Origin: Caproicibacter fermentans
GTDB taxonomy: Bacteria > Bacillota > Clostridia > Oscillospirales > Acutalibacteraceae
Direction: 5' to 3'
Assembly: GCF_009746625.1 (NCBI RefSeq)
Contig: NZ_VWXL01000095.1
Coordinates: 48,992 to 112,991, forward strand
Length of the DNA stretch: 64,000 bases
This document shows, piece after piece, positions 1 through 7,828 of the stretch. The position numbers and the translations under genes are program-made. Numbering within the stretch: position 1 is the stretch's first letter; every line of letters begins with the position of its first letter. The notes beneath the pieces are model-generated. The model searched no databases. It worked only from the letters and a program-made list of their open reading frames with translations, and was not told where the DNA came from.

Positions 1-1
1 T

Positions 2-124
2 TTGCATATGATTGAACATGCAAATCATAACTCCAATCAGGACAACCCTACTCAAGTTAACCGGTTGATCGCGGGTTTTTTGGATCTGAATCAAACTTTT
101 TTTCGCGAGCAGGAAGAGTTGTGA
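2..124 (+). CDS. C-terminal end of an alpha/beta hydrolase (partial)
   Basis: Frame 2 is open from the window edge to a TGA at 122-124 and encodes 40 residues beginning LHMIEHANHNSN. The segment IEHANHNSNQDNP resembles the region around the catalytic histidine in small alpha/beta-fold hydrolases, where an Asn-His pair is followed by a final helix that closes the protein. The start lies outside the window. The family call rests on one short motif, so it is tentative; the coding status is supported by the open frame and by the ordinary spacing to the next gene. Confidence 0.55.
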   Translation: MHMIEHANHNSNQDNPTQVNRLIAGFLDLNQTFFREQEEL

Positions 125-207
125 AGGAGATTTGAGATCAGTCGATTGCACTGTTTCTTTCGCTCCGAAAACATGAGAAAGCCACCGCACCGGAAAAGGG
201 GAACAGA

Positions 208-1074
208 ATGAATGTATTAGTATTGGGCGGCACAAGATACTTTGGTGTACATATGGTTGAAGCCCTTCTTCAAAAAGGGCATCAGATCACGATTGCCACC
301 AGGGGGTTGAAAAAAGACAATTTCGGCAACAGGGTTCGGCGGGTTGTTGTTGAGCGCACATCACCCCGAAGCATGGCGGAAGCATTCTGCGGCAGATTTT
401 TTGACGTAGTGTGCGACAGCCTTGCTTACTGCTCCAACGATGTGAAATATGCGTTGGATTCCATAAGCTGCAAACGCTATGTGATGACATCCTCGGCGTC
501 TGTGTACGATCTGCATGTCGATACAAAGGAAGGCGACTTTAATCCTCTTGTAAAACCGTTGAAATGGTGTAACAGAGCGGATTACCCGTATGATGAAGTC
601 AGACGACTCGCAGAGTGCGCCGCGTTTCAGGCATACCCCTCGCAAAACACAATAGCCGTCAGATTCCCATTTGTGATAGGACCCGACGACTATACCAATC
701 GACTGTATTTTTATGTCGAGCATATTGTAAAGGGGATACCCATGTTGATTGACGATATCGATGCGCAGATGGGATTTGTCAGTTCAAACGAAGCGGGCCG
801 TTTTTTGGCTTTCTTAGCAGAGCAGGAGTACACAGGCGTCATGAACGGAAGCAACAGCGGAACAATATCATTACAGGAGATCATTCAGCATGTGGAAGAA
901 AAGACAGGCAAACAAGCAATTCTATCAAATCATGGGGATAATGCTCCCTATAACGGCGGAGTGGATTATAGTTTAAATACCAAACTTGCGTCAGATTTAG
1001 GTTTTTGTTTTTCTCCAATCAGACCATTTATCTATGATCTGATTGACAGGTACCTAGAACTCGCCGGAAAGTAA
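208..1074 (+). CDS. NAD(P)-dependent epimerase/dehydratase (extended SDR family)
   Basis: This 288-residue protein starts with a Rossmann beta strand and a nucleotide-binding loop GGTRYFG at residues 8-14, the extended-SDR signature. A TSSASVY segment near residue 97 corresponds to the active-site Ser/Thr strand. The catalytic Tyr motif appears as YPYDEVR, with Arg where YxxxK normally has Lys, so the enzyme may have altered chemistry or be a binding protein. Such proteins act on nucleotide sugars or isoflavone-like substrates in the cytoplasm; the substrate here cannot be told. The ATG at 208 follows a GAAAAGGGG ribosome binding site. The gene stands alone between a hydrolase tail and a regulator. 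Confidence 0.8.
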   Translation: MNVLVLGGTRYFGVHMVEALLQKGHQITIATRGLKKDNFGNRVRRVVVERTSPRSMAEAFCGRFFDVVCDSLAYCSNDVKYALDSISCKRYVMTSSASVYDLHVDTKEGDFNPLVKPLKWCNRADYPYDEVRRLAECAAFQAYPSQNTIAVRFPFVIGPDDYTNRLYFYVEHIVKGIPMLIDDIDAQMGFVSSNEAGRFLAFLAEQEYTGVMNGSNSGTISLQEIIQHVEEKTGKQAILSNHGDNAPYNGGVDYSLNTKLASDLGFCFSPIRPFIYDLIDRYLELAGK

Positions 1075-1201
1075 AATACGATTTCCCAAGAAGTTTAATG
1101 AATAGACTTTAGGGAAATCCAGTGATTTGCACGCTTTTTAAAAACCGCAAATTGCTTGTGCGAAAAAAACTCAGTACACATCGGAAGCGAGGCGCAGCTC
1201 A

Positions 1202-1807
1202 ATGGAATTCAATGAAAAATTGCAGCAATTACGAAAACAGAAAAATTTGACACAAGAGGAACTTGCCGACTCGCTCTATGTATCCCGCACGGCGGTTTCC
1301 AAATGGGAATCCGGGCGTGGATATCCCAACATCGATTCCCTCAAAGCGATTTCAAAACTCTTTTCCGTATCCGTTGACGAGCTGCTTTCCGGCGAAGAAT
1401 TGATAACGCTGGCGGAAACGGAAAGCAAAGAAAATGCAAAAAGCTTTTCCGATATGGTTTTCGGAATACTCGACTGCACAATGGCCCTGCTGCTTTTTCT
1501 GCCGTTCTTTGGGCAGCAAGGAGACGGTATGATATACACCGTTTCGCTCATTGCTCTCACGGATGAACCAAACTATATTCTCGTTCCGTATTTTGTGCTT
1601 GTGTCGCTGACGGTTGTGTTTGGAATTGCGATCCTTGCTTTTCAAAGCTTTCATAATCGTATATGGGTAAAAAGCAAACTGACGGTTTCGCTCATGCTCA
1701 GTATTCTGAGCGTGCTTATCTTTGTCAGCACCCGCCAACCTTATGCAAGTGTATTTGTGTTTTGCTTGCTTATAATCAAAGGCGTTTTGCTCGTAAAACA
1801 GCGGTGA
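1202..1807 (+). CDS. XRE-family transcriptional regulator with membrane tail
   Basis: Residues 5-60 form a Cro/C1-type helix-turn-helix (QEELADSLYVSRTAVSKWE), followed by a short linker and, from about residue 83, three to four hydrophobic segments that should span the membrane. This HTH-plus-transmembrane architecture is common in Bacillota and is thought to couple membrane or antibiotic stress to transcription, although most members are uncharacterised. The ATG at 1202 has a GCGAGG site nine bases upstream. The gene is not tightly linked to its neighbours, so the target is unknown; the PAP2 phosphatase 115 bases downstream is a possible but unproven target. Confidence 0.85.
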   Translation: MEFNEKLQQLRKQKNLTQEELADSLYVSRTAVSKWESGRGYPNIDSLKAISKLFSVSVDELLSGEELITLAETESKENAKSFSDMVFGILDCTMALLLFLPFFGQQGDGMIYTVSLIALTDEPNYILVPYFVLVSLTVVFGIAILAFQSFHNRIWVKSKLTVSLMLSILSVLIFVSTRQPYASVFVFCLLIIKGVLLVKQR

Positions 1808-1922
1808 CACGAATCGTGTCACGACTGTGACGCCGCGATACTTACAATTTTCTGAACCTTCATGATAGGCTGATATCGGACTTGAAGTCTGGATAACACC
1901 AATTAGGAATGGAGATCAGAAA

Positions 1923-2705
1923 ATGAAAAAAAGCAATCGAATCAATTTTGCAGTAACAGGAGCCTTGTTTTCCCTTTTCGTGATACTCACAATCATGCTC
2001 ATGTATGTGGATGTGAAGCCTGTAGGGCCGAAGGGTTCTTATGTAGGGTTGGCAACTCTGAACAAATGGATGTCTGAACGGCTGGGAGTCAATATGCTCC
2101 TGTACCACATTACCGACTGGCTTGGCGTTGTGCCTGTTTTGTTTGCCTTGGGCTTTGCGATCCTGGGGCTGACTCAGCTTATTAATAGAAAGAGTCTGAA
2201 GCGTGTGGATTACAGCATTCTCGTACTGGGAGCGTTTTATCTGCTTGTGATCGGGGCTTATTTGTTTTTTGAGTTCAATATCGTAAATTACAGACCGGTT
2301 CTTATTCAGAACGTTTTAGAAGCGTCGTATCCTTCTTCCACCACACTGCTTGTCCTATGCGTTATGTCCACGGCGATCATGCAGTTCAACCGTCTGATAA
2401 AGGGCAGATCGGCAAGAATTGCCATTAACGCGGTTTGTGCCGTCTTTGTTGTCATCGCTGTAGTCGGGCGGCTGCTGTCAGGAGTTCACTGGCTTACCGA
2501 TATTCTTGGCGGTGCGCTGCTGAGTTCCGCGCTTGTTATGCTGTATGATTCGGTTAATACATTTATTGAAATTAAAAAAAAACCGCTGAGGCAGGCCCGG
2601 CCCCATAAAGAGCGTGCGCGGTCCGGAAAAGCAAGGATTGCGCATAACGACAGACAATTTCATGGAGTGAAGGCACCGTCTGTGGAAAAAGTGCAATTTG
2701 TGTGA
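1923..2705 (+). CDS. PAP2-superfamily membrane phosphatase
   Basis: This is a 260-residue membrane protein with about six hydrophobic segments. The PAP2 signatures are visible in order: an Arg-Pro pair in NYRPVL (about residue 125), YPSSTTLL (about 137), and SGVHWLTDILGG (about 181), which matches the SxxHxxxD nucleophile motif. The middle motif carries Thr where the usual PSGH histidine would be, which may reduce or alter catalysis. Family members dephosphorylate lipid phosphates such as phosphatidic acid, phosphatidylglycerophosphate or undecaprenyl diphosphate. The C-terminal 35 residues are basic and cytoplasmic. A GGAGATCAGAAA site precedes the ATG. Confidence 0.8.
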   Translation: MKKSNRINFAVTGALFSLFVILTIMLMYVDVKPVGPKGSYVGLATLNKWMSERLGVNMLLYHITDWLGVVPVLFALGFAILGLTQLINRKSLKRVDYSILVLGAFYLLVIGAYLFFEFNIVNYRPVLIQNVLEASYPSSTTLLVLCVMSTAIMQFNRLIKGRSARIAINAVCAVFVVIAVVGRLLSGVHWLTDILGGALLSSALVMLYDSVNTFIEIKKKPLRQARPHKERARSGKARIAHNDRQFHGVKAPSVEKVQFV

Positions 2706-2754
2706 GGGACAATTCGGAATATTGGTACCGTCATTTAAATGCCGACCACTTGGC

Positions 2755-2857
2755 TACAGCATTTCCAATTTAGATTGCAAATATGGACATATCCTTCCTC
2801 CGCCGAAGGAGGGGGAGGGATATAAGTAAATTCTACAATTCAACTGGAATTGCTGTA
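2755..2857. repeat. MITE-like repeat, copy A (103 bp)
   Basis: A 103-bp unit is bounded by imperfect terminal inverted repeats TACAGCATTTCCA and TGGAATTGCTGTA. In the middle is a GC-rich hairpin (TCCTTCCTCCGCC, loop, GGAGGGGGAGGGA). The same unit occurs at 5335-5437 in the opposite orientation and as a half copy at 63776-63849. It has no coding capacity. The size, terminal repeats and presence in intergenic gaps fit a non-autonomous transposon or a REP/BIME-like element; no obvious target-site duplication was identified. Confidence 0.85.
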
Positions 2858-2929
2858 ATATGATTTGCCTGTCATGCACCGTAATTCTTAAGGCTTTATG
2901 TTTGGAATAATAAGTTCTGGAGGATGAAA

Positions 2930-3376
2930 ATGATTTACAGAAAGATGGAAGAAGCTGATATTCAAAAAGTTATTCCGCTGTACATAGAATACTACAATTA
3001 TAAGGATAACAGCTGCTGGACGAAGGAAACCACCTATAAACGCATTCATCAGGTTTGGAGCAGAGAGGATTCTCATTGCTTGGCTCTTGAAAATAATGAA
3101 GTCATAATCGGCTTTGCGATGGGTTATTTTGAGCAGTATGACGATCTGGTCGCTTACGATTTGATTGAGATTGTGATTGCACTTGCCTATCAAAATAAGG
3201 GATTTGGCACTGCTTTGATGTTGGAGCTTGAGCGGCAGGTAAAAAGCATGGGCGCGTCGATGATTCAGCTGCAGGCCGTAAACGATGAGAAACATAACCG
3301 GTTTTACGGCAGGTTACAGTATAAAGACGTCGGCAATCTGATTTTAAAAGCAAAATGGCTGTCAGGAGCGGATTAA
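2930..3376 (+). CDS. GNAT-family N-acetyltransferase
   Basis: The 148-residue protein shows the GNAT fold pattern: an N-terminal strand IYRKMEEADI, a central strand pair, and the acetyl-CoA-binding region IVIALAYQNKGFGTALM, in which Q/N-K-G-F-G-T is the pyrophosphate loop. A C-terminal segment (AVNDEKHNRFYGRLQYKDVG) matches the usual acceptor-side strand. The acceptor substrate is unknown. GGAGG lies immediately before an in-frame ATG at 2924 and six bases before the ATG at 2930, so 2930 is the better start. The gene stands alone downstream of MITE copy A. Confidence 0.85.
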   Translation: MIYRKMEEADIQKVIPLYIEYYNYKDNSCWTKETTYKRIHQVWSREDSHCLALENNEVIIGFAMGYFEQYDDLVAYDLIEIVIALAYQNKGFGTALMLELERQVKSMGASMIQLQAVNDEKHNRFYGRLQYKDVGNLILKAKWLSGAD

Positions 3377-3528
3377 AAATATGGGCGTCTCCGGTTGTTG
3401 GAAAGGTCATGACGGACGATTTTCAAGTTTTTTAGTTTATTTTAAAATGCCTCTTGCAATCTTTTTTAAATGGACTTACTCTTTATTTCAAGGATATCCT
3501 TCATCAATGAAAGGAGAAAACTGATTGC

Positions 3529-4506
3529 ATGAAGCAGGAAAAAATTGAAGAGCTTGAAAAGGTGATTTGCGCCGAGTATGGCAATATCGCGGGCATTCTT
3601 GTGCAAAAAAGCGGAATGAAATTATACGAAAATTACTGGAACGGATACACGGCCGGTCATGCTGTCCACGTGGCATCGGTGACCAAAAGTGTTGTTTCCG
3701 CGTTGATTGGCATCGCTATCGAGCAGGGTTATATTGAAAACGAGGATCGGAAGGTGTTGGACTTTTTCCCGGATTACACGGTGAAAGCGGGCGAAAGAAC
3801 AATACAGAACATTACTATCAGAAATTTACTTACCATGACGGCCCCGTATCGATATCAGACGGAGCCCTACGAAAAGTTCTTTACAAGCCGGAACCCGATT
3901 CGGGACGCCCTCGATTTGTTAGGCGGAGACGGTGCCATCGGAGAATTCAATTATTCCGCCATCGGCGGAACTCATATTTTGTCGGGAATCCTTGTAAAGG
4001 CGACAGGGCGGTCCGTGCTTGATTTTGCTGTTGAAAATTTATTCGCGCCACTGGAAATGAAAGTGCCGCGCAATGTGGTGCTGCGTAATAAGGAAGAACA
4101 TATCGCTGTGATGAACGATAAAAACACCAGCGGCTGGGCCGTTGACGCGCAGGGAATCAACACGGCGGGCTGGGGCCTTTTCCTGACGGCTGAGGATATG
4201 GCGAAAATAGGCCGGTTGTACCTGAACGGCGGAGTATGGGACGGCAAACAAATTGTTTCGGCTGGGTGGATTGCTGAGAGCACACGGGAACATAGCCGAT
4301 GCGCCGAATGGGGAAATCTGGCCTACGGCTATCTTTGGTGGATCCTTGACGGCGACAGCTATGCGGCTCTGGGTGACGGAGGCAATGTAATCTATGTGAA
4401 TACAAAGAAAAAAATGGTGATTTCCATTGCTTCGCTTCTTATACCGGATGCTAAGGATCGAATCGAACTGATTCAAAAATATATCGAACCGATTTTTCAG
4501 GATTAA
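3529..4506 (+). CDS. Serine hydrolase of the class C beta-lactamase family
   Basis: This 325-residue protein carries the SxxK motif as SVTKS (about residue 49), with the nucleophile Ser and general-base Lys. A Tyr motif follows as YSAIGG (about 144) and a Gly-rich third motif as GDGGN near residue 285. The architecture matches PF00144 esterases, peptidases and beta-lactamase-like enzymes. No signal peptide or transmembrane segment is visible, which favours a cytoplasmic esterase or peptidase over a true beta-lactamase. An AAAGGAG site lies 12 bases before the ATG. A terminator separates it from the convergent flavin reductase gene. Confidence 0.85.
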   Translation: MKQEKIEELEKVICAEYGNIAGILVQKSGMKLYENYWNGYTAGHAVHVASVTKSVVSALIGIAIEQGYIENEDRKVLDFFPDYTVKAGERTIQNITIRNLLTMTAPYRYQTEPYEKFFTSRNPIRDALDLLGGDGAIGEFNYSAIGGTHILSGILVKATGRSVLDFAVENLFAPLEMKVPRNVVLRNKEEHIAVMNDKNTSGWAVDAQGINTAGWGLFLTAEDMAKIGRLYLNGGVWDGKQIVSAGWIAESTREHSRCAEWGNLAYGYLWWILDGDSYAALGDGGNVIYVNTKKKMVISIASLLIPDAKDRIELIQKYIEPIFQD

Positions 4507-4542
4507 AAAACGGTAATCCGTTTCCGGATTGCCAAAACCGAC

Positions 4543-4575
4543 GGGCCGCGAAACAATTTCGTTGTCTCGCGGCCC
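4543..4575. terminator. Bidirectional hairpin between convergent genes
   Basis: GGGCCGCGA at 4543-4551 pairs with TCGCGGCCC at 4567-4575, nine uninterrupted base pairs. AAACC/GGTTT flanks extend pairing on both sides, and a smaller hairpin (AATCCG/CGGATT) lies just upstream. The position between two converging gene ends supports shared termination, although the T-runs are short. Confidence 0.65.
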
Positions 4576-4631
4576 TGCTATTTGGTTTTGATTGGATTTC
4601 ATCGGACCGATGCCGGCGGACGGAAGATGAA

Positions 4632-5276
4632 TCAGTCCGTCCGTTTCACAATTTGCAAATGTGCAACGGCTGAACCGCTGCCCTGACCTGTCACGGGATG
4701 TTTTGGCGAATGAATATTGAACATAAAACCATTTGAACTGCAGATTGTTTCAACGTCATGGCTTTCTTCCACGACCGCGTGTCTGACCCTGCCGACAATC
4801 ATCGCGTTAATGCCTTTTCCCGAAAGGTCGGACGCGGTTTCAAGCGTGCATTCGTAGCACAAGAAGGCCTCTCGGATTCGGGGCGGTTTTATTGTCGTTG
4901 CCGGCTCGGCGGTAAAGCCCCCAACAGCCAATTCGTCCGTATCGTCATCATTCTGCTCGATGGTTTTCAAGCAGCGGTCGTAATAATCCGGATTGAGGAA
5001 ATTGATGCAGAATTCCTTGTCGCGGAGAATATTACGGTAAGTATGCGTACTTTGCATCAGGCCGGACATGACGGCAAAAAAGCCGCCGCCGTCGCCGGAA
5101 AATGTGCTCCACGCGTGCAGGCAGGCGTTTGGCTTTCCGTTTTCTTTTCGTGTCGTAATCAAAAACAGGGCGGAGGGGACGCCGCACGCAAACTCAAGAT
5201 GGGAAAACACGTCATACTGACCTTGCCATTCTTCCGCAAAGGTTGCGGGCCGATTTTCGTCAACTTCAAATCTCAT
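4632..5276 (-). CDS. Flavin reductase-like (FMN-binding split barrel) protein
   Basis: The protein has about 214 residues and the flavin reductase-like split-barrel pattern: an N-terminal strand region with ALFLITTRKENGKPNA, a central FAVMSG segment where FMN phosphate contacts normally occur, and HTYRNILRDKEFCINFL, typical of the family. Members bind FMN and either reduce it with NAD(P)H or act in small redox systems. The start at 5276 is chosen because the codon seven residues upstream lies over the AAGGAG site that serves this start. It is convergent with the serine hydrolase, and MITE copy B sits upstream. Confidence 0.8.
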   Translation of the reverse strand: MRFEVDENRPATFAEEWQGQYDVFSHLEFACGVPSALFLITTRKENGKPNACLHAWSTFSGDGGGFFAVMSGLMQSTHTYRNILRDKEFCINFLNPDYYDRCLKTIEQNDDDTDELAVGGFTAEPATTIKPPRIREAFLCYECTLETASDLSGKGINAMIVGRVRHAVVEESHDVETICSSNGFMFNIHSPKHPVTGQGSGSAVAHLQIVKRTD

Positions 5277-5334
5277 TCTTTTGACTGCTCCTTCCATTTG
5301 ACATAAAAAAGTTTGAGCGGTCTGAAAGGGGACC

Positions 5335-5437
5335 TACAGCAATTCCAGTTGAATTGTAGAATTTTCTTATGTCCCTCCCCCGCCGAAGGCGGGGGAGGGA
5401 CATGTCCGTATTTGCAATCTAAATTGGAAATGCTGTA
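5335..5437. repeat. MITE-like repeat, copy B (103 bp, inverted relative to A)
   Basis: This 103-bp copy aligns end to end with the reverse complement of copy A. The central hairpin is perfect here (CCCTCCCCCGCC, GAAG loop, GGCGGGGGAGGG), whereas copy A has several substitutions on one arm. It lies between the flavin reductase gene and the end of the WYL regulator gene, both on the minus strand. Confidence 0.88.
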
Positions 5438-5552
5438 AGGAGCGCCCTGATGGACACTCCGGTTCCCGGCTTCGGTCTTTTTACTGGATCTTAGCTGACC
5501 GCTTCTTACTGATACAGAATACCACATCAATCCTGACAACTGTATGTCAGCT

Positions 5553-6464
5553 TCACTCGTACTGCTTTAAAATTATTTTCGCTTCTTTCCGAACAGCGTC
5601 GGCAAGGCTTTTGGGGGATAGAACTTTCGCGCCTTTCCCCAGCCCTAAAATGGTTTTTACCATTTCGTGTTCATTCACATAATCCCATTTGGCAAGAATG
5701 CGATGATCAATAATTTCGTAGGAATCCGGGCCGTATTCATCCACCGCCACGTATTCGAGACTGCGGTCCAGCAGAAGGGTCGCGTATCGTTTTGTTTCAG
5801 GATCGGACAGAAACGCATCAAGGTTCAAACTTTCTTCGGGAACGTCCCGAAACTGAAAGGAATCGTCGGTCATTTCCAGATGTAGCAGACGGCTGAGCTT
5901 AAACAGCCTGAAATCATCGCGCAGACGGCAATAGCCGAACACATACCACGCGGACCATTTGAACGTAATCAAATACGGTTCCAATTCCCGCTTGGTTCTG
6001 CCGGTTTTACTGTAATATTCAAACCGCACCGCTTTTCTCGTCAGGATTGCGTCTCGAAGCAGAGCAATCTTGGGCGCGAGATCATTTTTATAAAAAGAGG
6101 CCAGATCGATGATGATTTCATCCTTGAGTGAAATAAAACGATCGGGTTCAGGGGAAAGCTTCGCGATCAGGGAACGGATGGACGGGTTTGACATCACGCT
6201 TGAAAGACTTTTCAGTCCAAGTAAAATACTCTGCATTTCCTCCCGTGTGAGCGCGCTTTTATCCAGCGTGAAGCCTTTCTCAATTCCGATTCCGCCGTCT
6301 CCTCCCGGGTAGGTGATAATTGGGATTCCGGCTTTCCCGATATCCTCAATATCCCTGTAAATGGTACGCAGCGACACTTCGAACCGTTCGGCAAGATCTT
6401 TTGCTTTCACTTTATTCTTTTGTGTAAGGATCGTCAGGATTCCGAGTAAACGGTCGACCTTCAT
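5553..6464 (-). CDS. YafY-type transcriptional regulator with HTH_11 and WYL domains
   Basis: The 303-residue protein starts with a winged helix-turn-helix (residues 1-60, KAKDLAERFEVSLRTIYRDIEDI). A WYL domain follows at about 135-215, with the family's aromatic region seen as KWSAWYVFGYCRLRDDFRLFKLSRL, and then a C-terminal WCX extension. WYL proteins sense ligands, possibly nucleotides or single-stranded nucleic acid, and repress or activate nearby genes. It is divergent from a truncated paralogue at 6717-7120, so the pair probably arose by duplication. The target is unknown. Confidence 0.85.
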   Translation of the reverse strand: MKVDRLLGILTILTQKNKVKAKDLAERFEVSLRTIYRDIEDIGKAGIPIITYPGGDGGIGIEKGFTLDKSALTREEMQSILLGLKSLSSVMSNPSIRSLIAKLSPEPDRFISLKDEIIIDLASFYKNDLAPKIALLRDAILTRKAVRFEYYSKTGRTKRELEPYLITFKWSAWYVFGYCRLRDDFRLFKLSRLLHLEMTDDSFQFRDVPEESLNLDAFLSDPETKRYATLLLDRSLEYVAVDEYGPDSYEIIDHRILAKWDYVNEHEMVKTILGLGKGAKVLSPKSLADAVRKEAKIILKQYE

Positions 6465-6716
6465 GACACCACTTCCATTTCTACCGGTATCATAGCAAAG
6501 CTGTCATGAGAATGTCAACTTAATTGCCTCCCCGCAGATCCGTTTTTCGGTTCAAAAGGCATGATGCGAAATCCAATTCTCTATTCTAAAAGAAAGAGAT
6601 GTATGGTATAATTTTCTAAAACACCGGTCCGTTTTTCCTTTCCATGCTTGAATATTTTACGGTTCGGAGATCGAAAAGCAGGGTAGGGTTTTGGATGCGG
6701 AGCAAGGAGTAACAGC

Positions 6717-7120
6717 GTGAAAACAGATCGGCTTCTGGAGATTATTATTTATCTTCTGAATCACGAGAAGGTCACGGCGAAACAGCTGGCAAACAAATTC
6801 GACGTTTCTGTCCGAACAATCCAGAGAGACGTTGACAGTATTTCTTTAACCGGAGTTCCGATTTTGGCCGCGACGGGCCTTCATGCAGGGAGGACTCAAT
6901 CGCGGAGCTTGAGGAGTATTTCCCCGGGGAAAGAAAAGAACGGCTGAATGACGGAAATTATTTGCTGCATCTGCATGTACCGCCGCAGGAAAAACTGTGG
7001 CAGGCTCTGCTTCTCAGTATGGGACGCAAAGTCAGAATTTTAAGCCCGGAATCTTATCGGGACAGGCTGGTTCGTACCGCGGCCGGATTTTTATCAAACC
7101 ATGACATGCTTATGTCATAA
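6717..7120 (+). pseudogene. Internally deleted YafY/WYL regulator
   Basis: A GTG start at 6717, after a GCAAGGAG site, opens a normal HTH_11 domain for about 55 residues (KQLANKFDVSVRTIQRDVDSI). The frame then fails at about 6885-6895. From there another frame, open to the TAA at 7118-7120, encodes a WCX-like C-terminus (EDSIAELEEYFPGERKERL through VRILSPESYRDRLVRTAAGF). The WYL domain, about 170 codons in the intact neighbour, is missing. The simplest reading is one internal deletion with a frame change. A short HTH-only peptide could still be made. Confidence 0.8.
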
Positions 7121-7161
7121 ATGTTGTGCTATGATGAGGAAAACCTGAAGGAGTGATTTTT

Positions 7162-7668
7162 ATGAATTCATTTGGCACGGCGCTGATCGCCTCTCAAAAA
7201 AGCGCGGTGATTCCGGAAGAACAAAACCTGTTCGGACAGTTTGTCGGCGATTGGGATTTTGACTGGTATGACAGGATCGGAGCGCATGCGGGAAGGCATG
7301 TCAAGGGGGAATGGATTTTTGCGTGGGTGCTGGAGGGCACCGCCGTTCAGGATTTGTTTATCTGCCCCTCGAGAGAGGAACGGCTGGTCAACAGCCAGCC
7401 TGATAACGAGTATGGCACGACAATCCGAATCTACAATCCCAAAACCTGCGCATGGGATATTTTCTATGGCTGCACTGGGGAAGCCACCCGGCTGGAGGCT
7501 CGGAAAGAAGACGATAAAATCGTACTGACGGAAATCGGCGACAAGAAAATGAAGTGGATTTTTTCAGAGATTACAAAAGATTCTTTTCGCTGGCAATGCG
7601 ATGATACGGAAGACGGCTTGACCTGGAAGACTTACCGGGAGCTTTTTGCGGTGAGGAAAAAAAGATAA
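7162..7668 (+). CDS. Small conserved protein of unknown function, lipocalin/DUF1579-like
   Basis: The 168-residue protein is rich in Trp and beta-strand patterns (FVGDWDFDWYD, KGEWIFAWVLEGTAVQDLF, YGTTIRIYNPKTCAWDIFYG). These suggest a lipocalin-like barrel of the type found in DUF1579-related proteins. No catalytic motif or signal peptide is visible. The ATG at 7162 follows AAGGAG with nine bases of spacing; a GTG at 7153 lies inside that site and is rejected. It follows the WYL pseudogene by 41 bases and may have been that regulator's target. The family call is from pattern memory only. Confidence 0.6.
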   Translation: MNSFGTALIASQKSAVIPEEQNLFGQFVGDWDFDWYDRIGAHAGRHVKGEWIFAWVLEGTAVQDLFICPSREERLVNSQPDNEYGTTIRIYNPKTCAWDIFYGCTGEATRLEARKEDDKIVLTEIGDKKMKWIFSEITKDSFRWQCDDTEDGLTWKTYRELFAVRKKR

Positions 7669-7710
7669 GAACCATTTCTTAACGGTTCATATCCAATCAA
7701 ATAGAAAAGA

Positions 7711-7753
7711 GAAAGCTCGGCATCAAGTGGGAAACTTGAAGCCGAGCCTTTTC
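7711..7753. terminator. Bidirectional intrinsic terminator
   Basis: GCTCGGC (7715-7721) pairs with GCCGAGC (7741-7747), and inner TCAAGT/ACTTGA pairing extends the stem. The right arm runs into TTTTCT and the left arm is preceded by an A-rich run, so it can work on both strands between the convergent ends of the 7162 gene and the permease gene. Confidence 0.8.
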
Positions 7754-7828
7754 TATTCACAGTTGAAACGGCTGCCGATCATTTTCGGAAAATCCAGGCT
7801 TTGCCAACCTGCGACAGGTACGGAAGCG

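Noticed and set aside
5273..5539. An 88-codon minus-strand ORF running through MITE copy B
   Set aside because: Its sequence is the translated repeat, with Pro-rich residues from the GC-rich hairpin, and it has no ribosome binding site. It is a repeat artefact.
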